64,000 nt of DNA from Pardosa pseudoannulata (GCA_032207245.1 CM063505.1:172801989-172865988); one strand, 5' to 3'. Positions 10,465 through 23,100 are shown, counted from the first letter of the stretch. Made by a program: numbers and translations. Notes: generated by a model not told the origin, from the letters alone.

Positions 10465-11071
10465 CACTAGATTTACGGATGTTGATCATATACCTATTTT
10501 TACTGAAGTGAGCCAATTTGACTCAGACAAGAAAATTGAAGTTTTTTACAATGAAAATAGTTCCAAATTAATTTAAATAAAATGTTTATTATCAAAAAAT
10601 TCATGGTTTTTTACATATAAAATCTGTTTTTGGAGCACATTTTCCGCAAACATTTCTATTACATTTAGCACAACGGTTTCTACATCTGTTTCTTTAGCAT
10701 GATTGTTGAACTTGACAATTCTTCCGTGTGTCAGTAGCATGAGTTTCTGTCATTGGAATGGAAGTGTTCTCGACTTCTTCTCTATATTTATTTTATACTA
10801 TACTTTACATACTGTATACTTTATATTTACTTTATTTATTTTCATATACATTCTATGAGTCAAATTGGCTCACAACCGTGAAAATCGGTATACTACATTT
10901 GATACTGCGAAATGAAGTGGTCTGCTGGGAAGAGGAATGAAAGTTTACATACATGTTATTACTTAACTAAAAACCAACGTATGTTTTTGAAAAGTGATAT
11001 TAAAGTTTTATATATATATATAAGGATCAAATTTTTAATGAGTCAAATTGGCTCGGTCAGTAAATCTAGTG
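10465..11071 (-). mobile_element. piggyBac-family non-autonomous element, 607 bp
   Basis: TTAA flanks both ends (10461-10464, 11072-11075). The ends are inverted repeats, CACTAGATTTAC at the left and GTAAATCTAGTG at the right. A near-palindromic 15-bp subterminal motif, GAGCCAATTTGACTC or its complement, occurs at 10510-10524, 10857-10871 and 11040-11054. The interior holds on the minus strand the cysteine-rich end of a piggyBac transposase (10601-10780). TTAA duplication plus a piggyBac-type coding tail makes the class assignment firm; it is an internally deleted copy. Confidence 0.88.
10601..10780 (-). pseudogene. piggyBac transposase C-terminal remnant
   Basis: The minus-strand frame ends at TGA (10603-10601). 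Its last part is a cysteine cluster, RNRCRNRCAKCNRNVCGKC followed by a final Cys, typical of the C-terminal zinc-binding domain of piggyBac transposases. An in-frame TAA at 10696-10694 breaks the frame just before the cluster. Upstream residues (ENTSIPMTETHATD) resemble a linker. The catalytic aspartate region is missing. It lies within TTAA-flanked inverted ends, so it belongs to that element. Confidence 0.72.
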
Positions 11072-11489
11072 TTAACAAAAGCTATACAAAGTGCATAAAG
11101 ATAACTCGTTTCTTGAGGTGTGGCAATTAAATCATGTCCATATCCATCATATCCATCTGTTTTAAACATATTTTTAGAAATCTAATATGCGCATAAGCTT
11201 ATCCAATCAACTATCAATGAATGCATAATATATTTTCAAGATTCACAGATATTTATGACTGACCTATCTAGGTGAAATTCTTTAAGCAAAGAATTTGGTA
11301 CTATCAACAGTTCCGAAACTATAGTCTGGTCTGAAAACCTTTCCAAATTGCCTGTGACTCATTTTGTGTCACTTATAGACGGTCGACTGCACACGAGATT
11401 TACTGCTTGGGAAGTAAGGTAGTAAGTAAACGACTCATCCATGTCTTTGTCTCGACACACAGCCGGAAGGAAGCAAAAAAAGAAAAAAA

Positions 11490-11801
11490 ATGTTAAGCGT
11501 GTTATATCAACCAAAGGATGGGTTTGAAGAGAAGGATTACTTAAATTCATGCATGGTTTCGGTGTTGAGCTATTTGCTCACAATTATAACTGTCAGTAGG
11601 ACGAATGCTCTAAAACAGTGCTTCTCAAAGGGGCGTCTTAGATTTTTCGAGTGCCCTATGTGGTATTTGAAAAATTTGTGTTTAAATATAATAAATATTG
11701 TTGCTACGTTATGCTGCTTCATTTATGCAGTTATTTTTGCAACATATTACTATGTTAACAGCAGTTTTTCTTGCCAAGAGCAGCCATCTAATGACCCGTA
11801 A
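11490..11801 (+). CDS. Hypothetical 103-codon ATG frame, doubtful
   Basis: An ATG-started frame of 103 codons with two hydrophobic stretches (about residues 24-35 and 64-89), so a small membrane protein is formally possible. Against this, codons about 40-65 overlap a hAT-like repeat (11611-11680), composition is AT-driven, and there is no recognised domain. I think it is more likely a chance frame. Confidence 0.12.
   Translation: MLSVLYQPKDGFEEKDYLNSCMVSVLSYLLTIITVSRTNALKQCFSKGRLRFFECPMWYLKNLCLNIINIVATLCCFIYAVIFATYYYVNSSFSCQEQPSNDP
11611..11680 (+). mobile_element. hAT-like element end (fragment)
   Basis: CAGTGCTTCTCAAAGGGG resembles the CAGTGSTTCTCAAAC-type ends of hAT elements. It is followed by a segment (GAGTGCCCTATGTGG, then TTGAAAAATT) that recurs in similar form at 32945-32985. 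No matching right end is found nearby, so only a fragment is claimed. Confidence 0.4.
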
Positions 11802-13072
11802 TTTCGCTGTTGGTAGTTTTGCAAACATATAATAAATGTAGATTTATAGGTTTTGCAAGGGCAGTGATTTTGTTGAGTATGGAGAACACTAGAGCATAAC
11901 TTTTAGGAACTTAATATAATTTTCAGGAATTAAATCTTGAGTTTGAGAAGTATGGAAGGAATGCAATCTCAAAGAATATCGTTTTTTACTTAACTTCGTT
12001 GATTGAGAAAGGCAAGATTTAGCAATATCGAACTTGAATTAAGAGAATTTTAAAGAGTTTTAAGGACAATAATTTTTGATATATTACACACAAATACATA
12101 TATATGAAGAGTTACATCATAGCAAAATGTTATATTTTTTATATTTTGTATTTATTTAAATATTTATTGTAGCAGCTTCTTATTTATGTAAATATGCCTT
12201 GAGTTGAAATTAGTTAGTACATGTGAGACATCTGTAGCGGATGAGCATTCTTGTTTGTACTCATTATTTATTTATGCAATGTTGGATGTGCAACTTATGT
12301 GCATCTTACCCATCTTCAGGTATATGCACCCAAATAAAATAGATTTCCTCAAAAGAATCTCAATATTGAAGAATCCGATTTTAAAAGTAATTACAAGCTA
12401 AGTCCAAGAAAGAAAACAAAATATAATTAGGCAGATATAATATGCATAAAATTATATGTCCATCAATGTGTTAAAGAGCTTTTAAACATTTTATTCTATA
12501 CCAATCAGAAATGTTTATTTTGTGATAAATAGGAAAAAGGATTTTATAATAAGGATTTCTTAACTAGAGAATACTATAGCCCTCTCTTTTTTGTTCCTTA
12601 GAGAAACTTCAAATATGAAGCTAATACTTATATAGCTGATATGTCAGTTTTAATGATTGTTTAATACCAAAAGATATAAAAATAGTTTACTTGTTTAGCC
12701 AAACATTTACGTCAACGTGTCGCAGTTAGCTTTGCGGTAGGTACACAACAACGTTGTAAATTACATTATATTTTTAAGGTAATGGGTCTCCCTGGTGAAC
12801 AAGTAGAAAGCTAACATTTATATTACTAATAAGGAAAACCAAATCGTTTCATGTGGTTCTCCGTTTGGCCGAAATAGATCTCGTTAGTAGGTTGTGGTTG
12901 GCCCCGTTATTTAAAAGTTTTAATCTCATTTTAATCATTTTGTGTATTTCACATGACTGCTCTTTGAATGACTGCTGTAGTATTACCCAAAACGGAAACT
13001 TAGTTATTTGTTTTAATTTTGTTTTTACTTATTATTGCAACTTTATGCATATACTTTAAGGTATTTGTGTAT
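11802..13072. other. AT-rich spacer
   Basis: Nothing supported; frames here are short and AT-driven. Confidence 0.6.
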
Positions 13073-13076
13073 TTAA

Positions 13077-13368
13077 TCCCTTAAGCGGTTTGCCAGTACA
13101 ATGCACGTGCTATCCAAAATTGGCCTCAACTGGTTTGCCCGTACGGCGTACGGGCATCGATATATTCTTCTCTCCTTTTCTAGTTTTCCCTTATCTTTCA
13201 TTATTGTAAAGAGAGTATTAATATTTTTCAACAGATGGTGTGACTTCTCCATGTGAAAAAATAAAGAAAAATTTCTTATTTTATTAAGTAGGGTACTTAA
13301 TTATATGCAATAAAAAATATGCTTTTTTTTGGAAGAATTTCTGGTAAAATAATTGACAGCTTAAAGGG
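13077..13368. mobile_element. piggyBac-type MITE, 292 bp
   Basis: TTAA flanks both ends (13073-13076, 13369-13372). Left end TCCCTTAAGCGG and right end (reverse complement) CCCTTTAAGCTG match at 9 of 12 positions. Inside the left end are two related hairpin motifs, GGTTTGCCAGTAC... (about 13088) and GGTTTGCCCGTACGGCGTAC (about 13131), the second nearly a perfect palindrome. CCC-type ends, TTAA and subterminal palindromes are typical of piggyBac MITEs. No coding capacity. Confidence 0.75.
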
Positions 13369-13372
13369 TTAA

Positions 13373-14281
13373 TAAGCTTGTTAGAGTTTTCATGACTAAT
13401 GTAGCTTAGTGCTTTGAAAATCAATGCTTGATGAAGCCCGACATCCGAAATTTTAAACATTTCTCCATGCGGAAATTAAACAAGCACGCATCACCACTTA
13501 TTAAGCTTGAGCGTGACAACGAGCCTTTGAAGGAGCAAATTCATTTTGTAGCTTTAACAAGCATTAACATAATTTTTTTTGTATGCTACTAACAGTTGTA
13601 TTAACGATAATGTTCCATTCCCACTTTTACGTGAACACATCCGCCTTACAAATATGGTTTATTTTCCTGAAAATAGTGAGATTTTTATACGGTTTACATT
13701 CCCGGTAATTATTTTTGGTTTCCAAGAATTCCCGATAGGAAAGGGGAGCTGCACAAGACTATTAAATATACTGCGTTTAAGTGAGCACTTGTCTTCAAAG
13801 AGAAAGACTATTCACTGTACAACTTTTAGCATTCACTGGAAGAGAGCACAGAAATTTTGGAATAGGTGATACCTTCAGCGACAAATCTCCTTGTTCAAAG
13901 GAAATAGTTTTCAATAGAACAAGATAGGAAAACAAGAATTACATTAATTTGACTCCACAGTATATCAATTTATGAAGTATTATAAAACTGGTCAGACTAA
14001 ACATAATTCCTTGAACATCAGTTAAATCCGAGAAGGCATTTTATGCCATCGTATTGTTCATCAAAGTTAAGAACATGCTAAGTGATAAAAGCATTGTTTA
14101 TATTTTGTTGTATAACACTTTAAAAAGGAACAATTAACACACTTTTTTTTAATTTTGTATCTTACTATAAAAAAGAGTACAGTTTTGGAAATTTATAAAT
14201 TTTCTTATTTTGTGTAAAAATTATTGATATACAATAAAACCAATTTTTTAATTTCTAAAAATGTTCATGCTTTTTCGGGAA
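13373..14281. other. AT-rich spacer with slightly GC-richer part
   Basis: 13420-13860 is less AT-rich. The 96-codon frame at 13579-13869 starts at TTG and is unrecognised. Confidence 0.5.
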
Positions 14282-14722
14282 TGTTAGGAAGGTGTAACAA
14301 TGAGTTACATTGCTGGACAACGCCAGCGCAGGAGACTGACTGAGGGACGAGGGCGATGTCAGTGAAAGAGGGGTTGCTAACGCGGGTCAGTCGTCTTTGG
14401 CCCTGGCAACAGTAGTTTTTGGATTTTGCTCGGCAGATTTGAAGACCCCTTCAGAGGAAAAGCAGGCCAAGACGGAGCGAACGGAGAACTTCAGCAGAGG
14501 CAGGGAATGCTCAACCATTTTTTTCATCTGCACATAGCGTCCTCAGCGGCAAGGAGTTGCTCCAACATTCCAGCAGTTTACGGCTTCTTCATATTGAGAT
14601 TTAATGTGTTTTATTTGCGTCACCAGATTGTTATAAAATAGAATTGTAAATAATGAGCCTGCTAAAGAGTAAGTCTTCGCTCATTTGTATCTGGTGTCTT
14701 AATTCTTTGTGCTATCTCAACA
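14282..14722 (+). mobile_element. Possible solo LTR (~440 bp)
   Basis: A GC-richer block begins TGTTAGGA and ends TCTCAACA, giving TGTT...AACA ends. It has a GC-rich 5' half and an AT-rich 3' part with a polyadenylation-like stretch (TAAAATAGAATTGTAAATAA) followed by GTAAGTCTTCGCTC and TATCTGGTGTC, a layout like Gypsy LTRs. No clean 4-6 bp target duplication and no internal retrotransposon sequence are visible, so it could also be another repeat. The 71-codon frame inside starts at TTG and is not a gene. Confidence 0.42.
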
Positions 14723-16604
14723 GGCCTGGTATAAGTCATTGGTACGTAATAGAAGGAATGACTGATACTGTGCCATTTCCTGGAAATTCCCAGGAAGAAA
14801 AAATAGGCGGAATATCATAAAACCTACTCACGAAGTTACTCATCCAAATACTTCTCCGGAAGATTATTTCGGAAAGGAATAAAAAAGATACTGTTAATAG
14901 AGCAAAAATAAATGTTATAAATAATTGCAACCTATTTTTATGAGGCACTTCTTTATGCGGTGTATAATAAAATTACGTAAGATGCCAATTAGAATTAAAA
15001 AATAATGAAAATTGTAATTTAAAAAGAAGACAGCATATGCTTTCTTTCTAAATATTTTCTTTTGTCTTTTTAATTTTGGAATCTTTAAAAGCAAGCAATT
15101 AAAACATTTTAAAATCTTTCCGTCTGTAAATTCAATTTTTCGCTAGTTAAGTATTCGAAAAACCAAATTCTAGATGAATCGGGAAATTTTTATTTCTATA
15201 ACTTATTTGTGGGACATTTCAATATGGTCCCTATTCCAACTTAATCTTTTTTAAAATCTGACGCAAATAATATACTCATATTTTGCAGCTATTTATGACG
15301 TTTTAAACTTTGTTATACGATTTCTTTAATGCGGTAATTATATCTCTATCCCAAGTACAAAAACAATTTTTAGTGTAATATACTTTTGCATTATATCGTT
15401 TCGTCTATCATACTAATTAGGATCATATTATTTTAAAATACTTTTAAAATGTGCCATAGTGAACTGAATTATCGTTTTTAAAACTTAAATATATTTGCCG
15501 TTATTTATTATTTGCTATAATAAAATGATAAAATAAAATAGTAATTAGATTTCTATCTCATTTTTTAATCTATTATGATAATTTAATTTATTTTATAATT
15601 GAATATATTTCAATATAGCAATTTTTTACTCATTTTGACTACGTCCGAATCCCTTTTAGCTGTTTCGGTGAATCAGACATCTGTACGTACATATATGTAT
15701 TCCTCATAGCTCAAAACTGACTAGCCGTAGAGTGTTGAATATTTATATTTTTTGCTTTTGTAACATTTATCTTAGCCCTGATTTTTTTAAACTGCTATCA
15801 ACACTTTATATAAGGAGAAATTTCAATATAACGGATACCAACGTTGGCGGACATACTTATAAACGTTAGCCACAACTTGCCGAAATTTTGTGTTTAAATA
15901 TGTCGTGACATCTAGTAGTGTATTTTCATTTTTGATTACAATCTGCTCAATACCCGAAGAAAAATCTTAATATAATGGACTTTAACGTTACTGACTAAAA
16001 AAATACAACAGAAATATACCGACGATATTCCGATGCAGATGAAAAAAAAAATACTTTTTAAGCAATTAGAACAATGTTTTTTAAGCACATTTAACAAACG
16101 AAAATAAAAATCTGTTACTTTCAGAGAAGGATTTTGAATTTTTATTATTTTTTATATTCTAGTGAGAAGTAAAGTATATTGTAATCGTGAAAAATTTTGG
16201 TTTACAACTAAATATCTGTAAAACGAAAAAATCTCAGTGTAACAGATATTAACGCTGTCAGTTGATGACAGAGATAGTACTTGAACCTGACATAGACAGC
16301 ACAGTTACTTTGAGAAACGGAACTAACTGGTAAGTTTGATGTCGCATCATACAATAAACATAAAACAATGTAAATAATTTTATAAGCACACACGAAAATC
16401 ACGTACTGTCCGCAGAGTTTTTTGTTAAGAGAAATCACGTCTCTTTGTAAATCCTTCTTCTCATGTATTAAAGTAATTTATTCAGATACTGAACAGAATT
16501 GTATATTCAAATTGGAAAACATTATTTTCTGCTAATTGAAATTGCTTATTTATGCCAAAATATATTTCTTCCAAATCGAAATTAAATTTTCTAATTTCTT
16601 TCAT
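14723..16604. other. AT-rich spacer with a faint repeated motif
   Basis: A loose motif of the form TATAACGGATACCAACGTTG recurs in degraded form near 15828, 15969 and 16237 (spacings about 141 and 268), possibly a decayed tandem array. Confidence 0.3.
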
Positions 16605-16707
16605 TAGTCGATTGATCTTCGGTACCGGATTCTGTGGGTTCGAATTTCGTTTTTCGTAAGGATGATCGTAGCCATTTGGAATTAGTTTTAAGTAGTAGGT
16701 GTCTGTC
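16605..16707 (+). mobile_element. Degenerate SINE fragment
   Basis: The segment keeps the GGTACCGGA, B-box-like GGGTTCGAAT, GATCGTAGCC and TTTTAAGTAGTAGGT landmarks of the SINE family in order, with many substitutions and small indels. The A box and the CCAAA tail are lost. Confidence 0.75.
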
Positions 16708-17104
16708 AATAGCGTTTGTAGAGCAAAAATATTAGACAGTATAAACCAAAGTGATTTAATTGGTCAAACACTCGGCAATACAAGCAATAAATCTTTACGC
16801 TTAATATATGTTTAGAGGCAAATGACATTAATAATAATACTGTACACTTATCTGAAATTTTATTTTACGAAATGCAGTTTAAATTTTAAGAAAGCTTACA
16901 CAAAGGGGTTTCTCATTGAGAAAAAGTATTGAAAAACTTCCGTGAGATTTATGATTTCCAACAGGTTAGGAGAAGACGAAAAAATACATCTCAGGAAAAA
17001 AAAAATGTCACTTAAGGTACAGAACACTCTCAGCAAACGATTCGAAACTCCCGCATAATTACTCCAAAATTCATTTAATGAAATTTTTGTTGCTACTGCT
17101 TCTT

Positions 17105-17458
17105 AGCGTGTAACTGAGATAGACCTCCAATCACAGGTTGAAACGATGTAACATCATCGGCCATCTTGAAATCGGAACGATTGACCTAAATTCGTATTGC
17201 CTCTGAAGCGGCATCTAGCGGAGTGTTTTAGTCATTCCCGCGACTCGGTGAGAAACAGCCGACGTATTCGATCGGAGGACGGATTCCGGCCTATAACATC
17301 TCCAAGACTTTTAAGTGTTCAAAAAACAGTTTTCCCTCCAAAGATCGTGACACATTGTACTGCTCCCAAACGTGAATACCATGTGATTGGATTGTTATCC
17401 TGTGCTTCTTTCGTGGGATATACAATTTTTTAACAACAAAATAGATTCGAATTTACAG
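17105..17458 (+). promoter_or_regulatory. GC-richer block ending in a strong splice donor
   Basis: This block is GC-richer and CpG-containing and ends at CAG|GTGAGT (intron start 17459), a consensus 5' splice site. It includes a CTCF-like site on the minus strand (17208-17221; CCGCTAGATGCCGC, one mismatch to CCRSYAGRKGGCRS) and a YY1-like CGGCCATCTTG near 17158-17168. Together these suggest a promoter with a 5' untranslated exon of a gene running rightward. The 78-codon frame inside (17197-17433) starts at TTG and stops before the donor, so it is probably not protein-coding. Confidence 0.35.
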
Positions 17459-19957
17459 GTGAGTTTTACATTAATTTATGTCATGCAAGTAAGAATTCGT
17501 ATTCATTTTATATACTACATAAACTTAATTTAGATTTAATTTAATTTTTTCTTCTTTTATGCAATCTTATACTTTCATCAGTGTTTGATTCTTACTACGC
17601 CTTATTCATTTTAATAATATGAACGAATAATGATATCTTTAAAATTTCCCGTGGAACAAATACTTTTAAAATTTAATTGAAACTTTTAACTCATAGCCAT
17701 ACTTCACCACTTTTATACAGCAGTGTATTTAATAGACGGAAAACAGGCAATGTACAAAATTTAGACTGTATGCAGCTGTATGCAACAGGTTAAAAGTAAT
17801 TAAATCAGTTATGATAAATGAGTGACAGCTACAACATTGACGTTTGACGTGACGTGGATAGGGACAGAAATTATGTATATTATTTAACGGTATTTAATAT
17901 TCGTTTTTTTCCATGGGGTTTTGCATTTGTATCCCTCAGCTTCTTTCATCTTTCTTCAAACTGTGTACTAGGTATGTAAGTGTAAAAGATTTTTTTTTGT
18001 CTAGTTAATACTTAAATATATTCTTTTAGATGTCTTTTACCTATACGTAAAATTATTCCTAGTAAGGAAAATGTACGTTTAATAAAAATCAATCTCAAGA
18101 AACTTTGATATTTGCAATACATCATTTAAGTTAAAAATGAGGATTTTAATATACTTTTACAGGCAATTCGTATTTTTAAAGGTTAAAGTTTATGGAGGTA
18201 TCTCTTTCTGCCCTTTAATGTAATTTTATTTATATTTTCTAAAATTTAAACTTTTTAAGCAGAATTTTTTCTAAGCTAAATTTCATGTTGGGGGTTATTA
18301 TTGCAGTTAATAAATGTGAGAAAATAATATTTAAATTATGTTTTCACATTTACGCTAGAGAATGATTTAAAAAAATTATAATATATATATTTCTTAGAGC
18401 GTATATGGTTTTTTTGTTTGATGGTGGTATATTTCAATTAAGTGATGTATCAATAAAACTTATTTAAAGGATAAATCTGTCTTTTTTTTACATGAAATGA
18501 AGGTTTTATATTTTACTGTTGTTATTGATATGAAGTGTTTTTTATTCTTCATTGAAATTTTAATAACATTTATTCTTACTTACTAGGAATGTGAATCATA
18601 TCTATTCACATTTTTTGAATAGAATTCTCTATTCTTTAATTCGTTTATTTATCGTAAATGTAAACTCGTACTTAAAAATAAGAAAAGCTTATACGTGCAG
18701 AAAAAAATGGTCTTGCGCTACATAACTGGTAAAATTTGTTTGTGAATCTCGTAACATTAACTAACACGAGATATATTTAAGCAATTTGCATAAATATATC
18801 TCGAATTATCAATAACTTAAAAAAGGATAATTTCAAATTTTTCACTTTTAAAATATGATCTCAGGTTTTTTATTCTATTGTTTCTATTGTTCATTTTAAT
18901 GATCGCTGAAGTATATCTACGTAATAAATAGATTTAACTTTGAAAACTTTTGATTTTTACATAATGCATAGTAAATTAAATTTTCAACAGAAATTTAATT
19001 GATATTTGCAAGTGTTTCTACCTTTTATTTTAAATCATCGCAATTGTATTGTGTAGAAAATCGGAAATATTTACTACATTTAACTAACATCTTTGACATT
19101 GACTTCTTACGAATGTTGCGTTTCCTGTCTTACGTATTGTTTATGCTAAATAAATAAGTTTATTTAAATGTGGCATTGTCTTGAAACAAATCATAATTGC
19201 TGTAGTACTTGAAACTCGAAAATATTTGTTATGAATATCTCTGATTAAAATTTTTAATTTATGTTATTAATTTTTTTTTCTACAAACAATTTTGGATTGA
19301 ATGCATTTTGTAACACCAGATGCGTTGTTTTCTTTACATTCAATGCATTTTTCTTTTAAACTTAAGTTGATTTAAATTTGGAAGGATCGTAAACTCTCTC
19401 TTCGTATTGGTCAAATTTCAAACTAAATTTTCATAAATGAATAAATTATATGTATGTTGCAACATCACATGTATACTGTATTTAATTAATAGAAACTGCT
19501 ACTTAGTACAGATATACAAAACTATCCCGAAATCGCTATTATTACTATGTATTTTTTTTATAGATTTTAATTTATATGATAGTTACGATTTGTTTTTATT
19601 TTAGTTTTAAGACTGCTTTGAACACTATCAATTTTTTTTACCTTTCTAATATTTCTTAAAGCCTTTTTTATATTTTCTTTGAAAGACATATCAGTTAAGA
19701 TTAAGAATTCATTTTTTTTAAACGAAAGTTTTTTTCAGAATTATTGAAATATTTTTAGCATAGTTGTTAGGTCTCCTTATTTGTGTAGGGATAACAAAGA
19801 CATTAATCCGTCCCCCCCCCAAAAAAAAAAGTATAAGTTACTGACTTTAGCGTGCGAGGAATGAATACTAAAAATCCTAGCTCCATGGTCTACGAATAAG
19901 TTGAGATCTTATGTCATCTCAAGTGATCCTTTAGCAAGCGTCATGTAATGTTAGCTT
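17459..19957. other. AT-rich spacer or possible intron
   Basis: About 2.5 kb of AT-rich DNA with homopolymer runs and no gene, transposon end or tandem array that I can see, apart from the stem-loop at 18767-18803. If the donor at 17459 is used, this is the start of an intron. Confidence 0.6.
18767..18803. repeat. Perfect 13-bp-arm stem-loop
   Basis: CGAGATATATTTA (18767-18779) and TAAATATATCTCG (18791-18803) are exact complements around an 11-nt loop. Too short for a typical microRNA precursor; function unknown. Confidence 0.7.
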
Positions 19958-20009
19958 TTGGATATTGCATTCCTCCGTTTGTTGCATTATTCTGTTATTT
20001 ATTTATCCC

Positions 20010-20150
20010 CCCTACCCATCGCGTGCGAACCTGTCGAGCCGGCCCATCCGGAAGGAACTAGCTGCTTTCCGCTGCGGCGACCTAAGGCCTGTTGCCCGAG
20101 TGACCGAGCGCCTCCCGCACCCCTCGAATCAACGAGTGCCTCAAGTCACA
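20010..20150. other. CpG-dense block
   Basis: About 140 bases carry roughly 16 CpGs in an otherwise CpG-poor region. Two overlapping frames cross it, but neither is recognisable or conserved-looking. It could be a promoter or enhancer, or a fragment of a GC-rich repeat. Confidence 0.3.
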
Positions 20151-20159
20151 TCTATAGAA

Positions 20160-23100
20160 TTTAGAGAATGTATCACGAACATCTTTTGTCAATGAAATCT
20201 CAGGGGTTCGTGGCATCGATTACGAGAAGCGAAAGAACACTTGATGGTTCAGAAAAAAAAAAGAAAGAAATTAAAAAAAAAAAATAAAATATAGAAATGG
20301 ATTTTTGATTCATAATCGCATTTTTTTTAAAGAGTTTTAGGATTTTCCGAAAAGATAAACTGTGAGCATTTCAAATATATAAAATGTTTTTAGGTTTATT
20401 TCATTGCTTTATTTTTCGCTTTATTCAGTTTTGTTTTACTTTCATTTTTTCATTTTTGTATTTATTTGAAGTATTAGAATCTATAGATTTTCTGCCCTGT
20501 TGTGCTGGATTTCACGAAAAGTTCTTAAATATTGTTAGTTTAATTTCTGTATTTTTTAAAAAGTATTTTTACACTTTTTCACGTCTTGGTACTTAAAATA
20601 CTAAAAATATTTATAGCACATACTGTTAGTTACTCATAAATAATAATTTTTCTCTTCAAAAATTTTGTTTATTCATAAATTTCATTAAATCGCATTATGT
20701 CTTAATATTTCCTTTGTAAGGTCAATACGCTTGTTTTTAACACGGGATTTTTAAACTACAATCTCTGATTCTATTGCAAATACAAACTAAGTTAAATCAT
20801 CTTGCTGTATTAATTGTTTTATACTTTTAAAAGTTTAAATCTTAATAAGTTTAAGGCATTAAAAGCATAAATATTTCTTAATATTTAGCCAGAAATGTCT
20901 AGTGTTGCAAATTTATCTCTAAGTTATCTGTAAATATTTTGAGCATTTGATCTTTATTTCCTACATTTTAACCAATATTACATTCTTATAATCGATAGAT
21001 TTCCACCCTATATATTTTAAAGTTATTAAAAAAATTAAAAATTTACTAAAAATTAACCGTGCATTAATAATTTGTCTAAATGATTCTTTTAAACAATAGC
21101 TTATTTTTTAATAAAAAAGTTTTAATTTCTTTTCTATGAAATTTTTGATATAGGCATATTTCATAAAATATACTTCATATTCCAGATAAATGCATTTACT
21201 CAATTTAAGAAATGATATTTGATTGATTAAAAATTACTTCCTATCATTAAAATAGAATTCTATTGCCAGCGAAAATGTGTTAACATTAATTTTTTCTTTT
21301 CGGTAGCATTATTTCTACACATTAAGTAGAATAAACAAAAATGGCTATAACTTAAATGGAACGTTTAATACTTTTTCACGTGATCAAACTAATTTATAAA
21401 TTTTATATAAATAGAGGAATAGGCAAGTCACTGATAAGTTTTTGTTTTCTTAAATAACCAAGCTTTCAACTAAGCTTTTGTTTTCTTAAATATAATAATA
21501 TATACATCTTTTTGCTTTAAGTACTTGCTAATTTAGTAATTAATAGTTTAATAGATTATAACTAAACTCTTCGCTGCATCAGGTTTTTTTTAGCTCTTAC
21601 GAGAAATTTATAATTTATGCTACTGCTAACTGGAAAGCAAAATAATAAAATGCTAAAAAAACTTAAAGTGAAGATTGTAATTAATAAAAAATTTCCACTT
21701 AGACCAAGTATGATATTTTCAGTAATAAATTCCTTTTAATTTTGAAACATAATTTAATTTTATTTAACTGTAAAATTAACTACGAATGATATATTTTGAC
21801 CTAGTTGTTTCCAGTGATATCGAATATTCAATCTGAAGTATTGCCTGTAATCAATTGGTAAAGTAAAATGATAGGATAAAAAAATTGGGAGCGTTCTTTC
21901 TATTGACTTTCTTGTATACGTTAAAAAAGGATGTCACCAGTGAAATGTGGCCAAAATGATTGCGCCTACGTGTTATGCAACTAAATTTTTCGATTGCCAT
22001 AAATAAAAATACCCTAAGGGCTCCCACAATTACGAAGACATCGAACCGCTAAAATTGGCCTATAGAGTTATGTATGAAGTCTAGTTTAAGCTAAAAACTT
22101 CTTCCGGTTGTCTATTTTGGTGAAAAATTTGATGCAGATTTGCAATTATGATCAAGAACCGCTTACCAAATTTTATCAGTCTAGCTCATTGCGTTTTTGA
22201 TTTATCATGTTCCCACACGGACAAACAAAAATTCCTCCCGTCTAGTCAGTTAACATGTTCTTTCATAAACATGCAGACAGGCACGCACGCAATCAAAAAT
22301 ATTTATAGTTTACTTTTTCAGACTTTGGGGTATTGTCTAACACTTTATTATTGATTAAACTGTGGTACCTTTTTTATGCTATCTACATGAGAAAATTGAA
22401 AGAATAAACCAAAACGTTTAAATGGGTTCAGTTTTTCAGATATATTTGTTGAAATGTTTCAAATGTTATCAGTTTTAATACTTTAATGAACTATTTAACT
22501 CACATTTTCACTTTGTTTTACAAAGTTGCTCTAATGTATTATAACATAATATACTTATATTCTAATTTTTTTTCAATTTTAAGTACTTTTTAATGGAGCT
22601 CAATTAAACTCCAATATGACCTTTGCATTTTGTTCACTTAAGCATTTTAAATAATAATTTATATAATTTTGTATTACTGAACTTCATTTCTCTTATTAAT
22701 AAATATTTTTCAAATAATAGCTCCCATTAATAAGCTAAGCAAAATTTTCCATTCTACTAACATACTTGTTTTATTTCATTCAGGACTATTTATAATTAAT
22801 TTTCAAATTCATTAATACCCATATCAAATTTAACTATTTGTTTCTTATAAGAATTACAAAAAGTCTTTGTTTTTATCAATGAAATTGAACAGAAGAAAGC
22901 AAAACTATTTTGCGCTAACGTAGAGGTATATCACTAGTGGCATGCTTGACCGCTTGTCGTTGCGCAACTAAGCTACCAAACAATAGCCTTTTACAACAGT
23001 TAAATTGCTCAATTTGTACAGTAAAAATTTGTGTCAGAAAGTTAAATATTTTTTGTAGGTCAATTTTTAGAAGTAATTCCTTTCTTTCAGTTTTTAGGAA

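Noticed and set aside
13579..13869. 96-codon frame
   Set aside because: Starts at TTG; no ATG-led protein or domain.
15828..16260. Tandem satellite from TAACGGATACCAACG-like motifs
   Set aside because: Only three degraded matches with irregular spacing; left as a note, not an array.
17197..17433. 78-codon frame in the GC-richer block
   Set aside because: Starts at TTG, stops before the splice donor, no recognisable protein.
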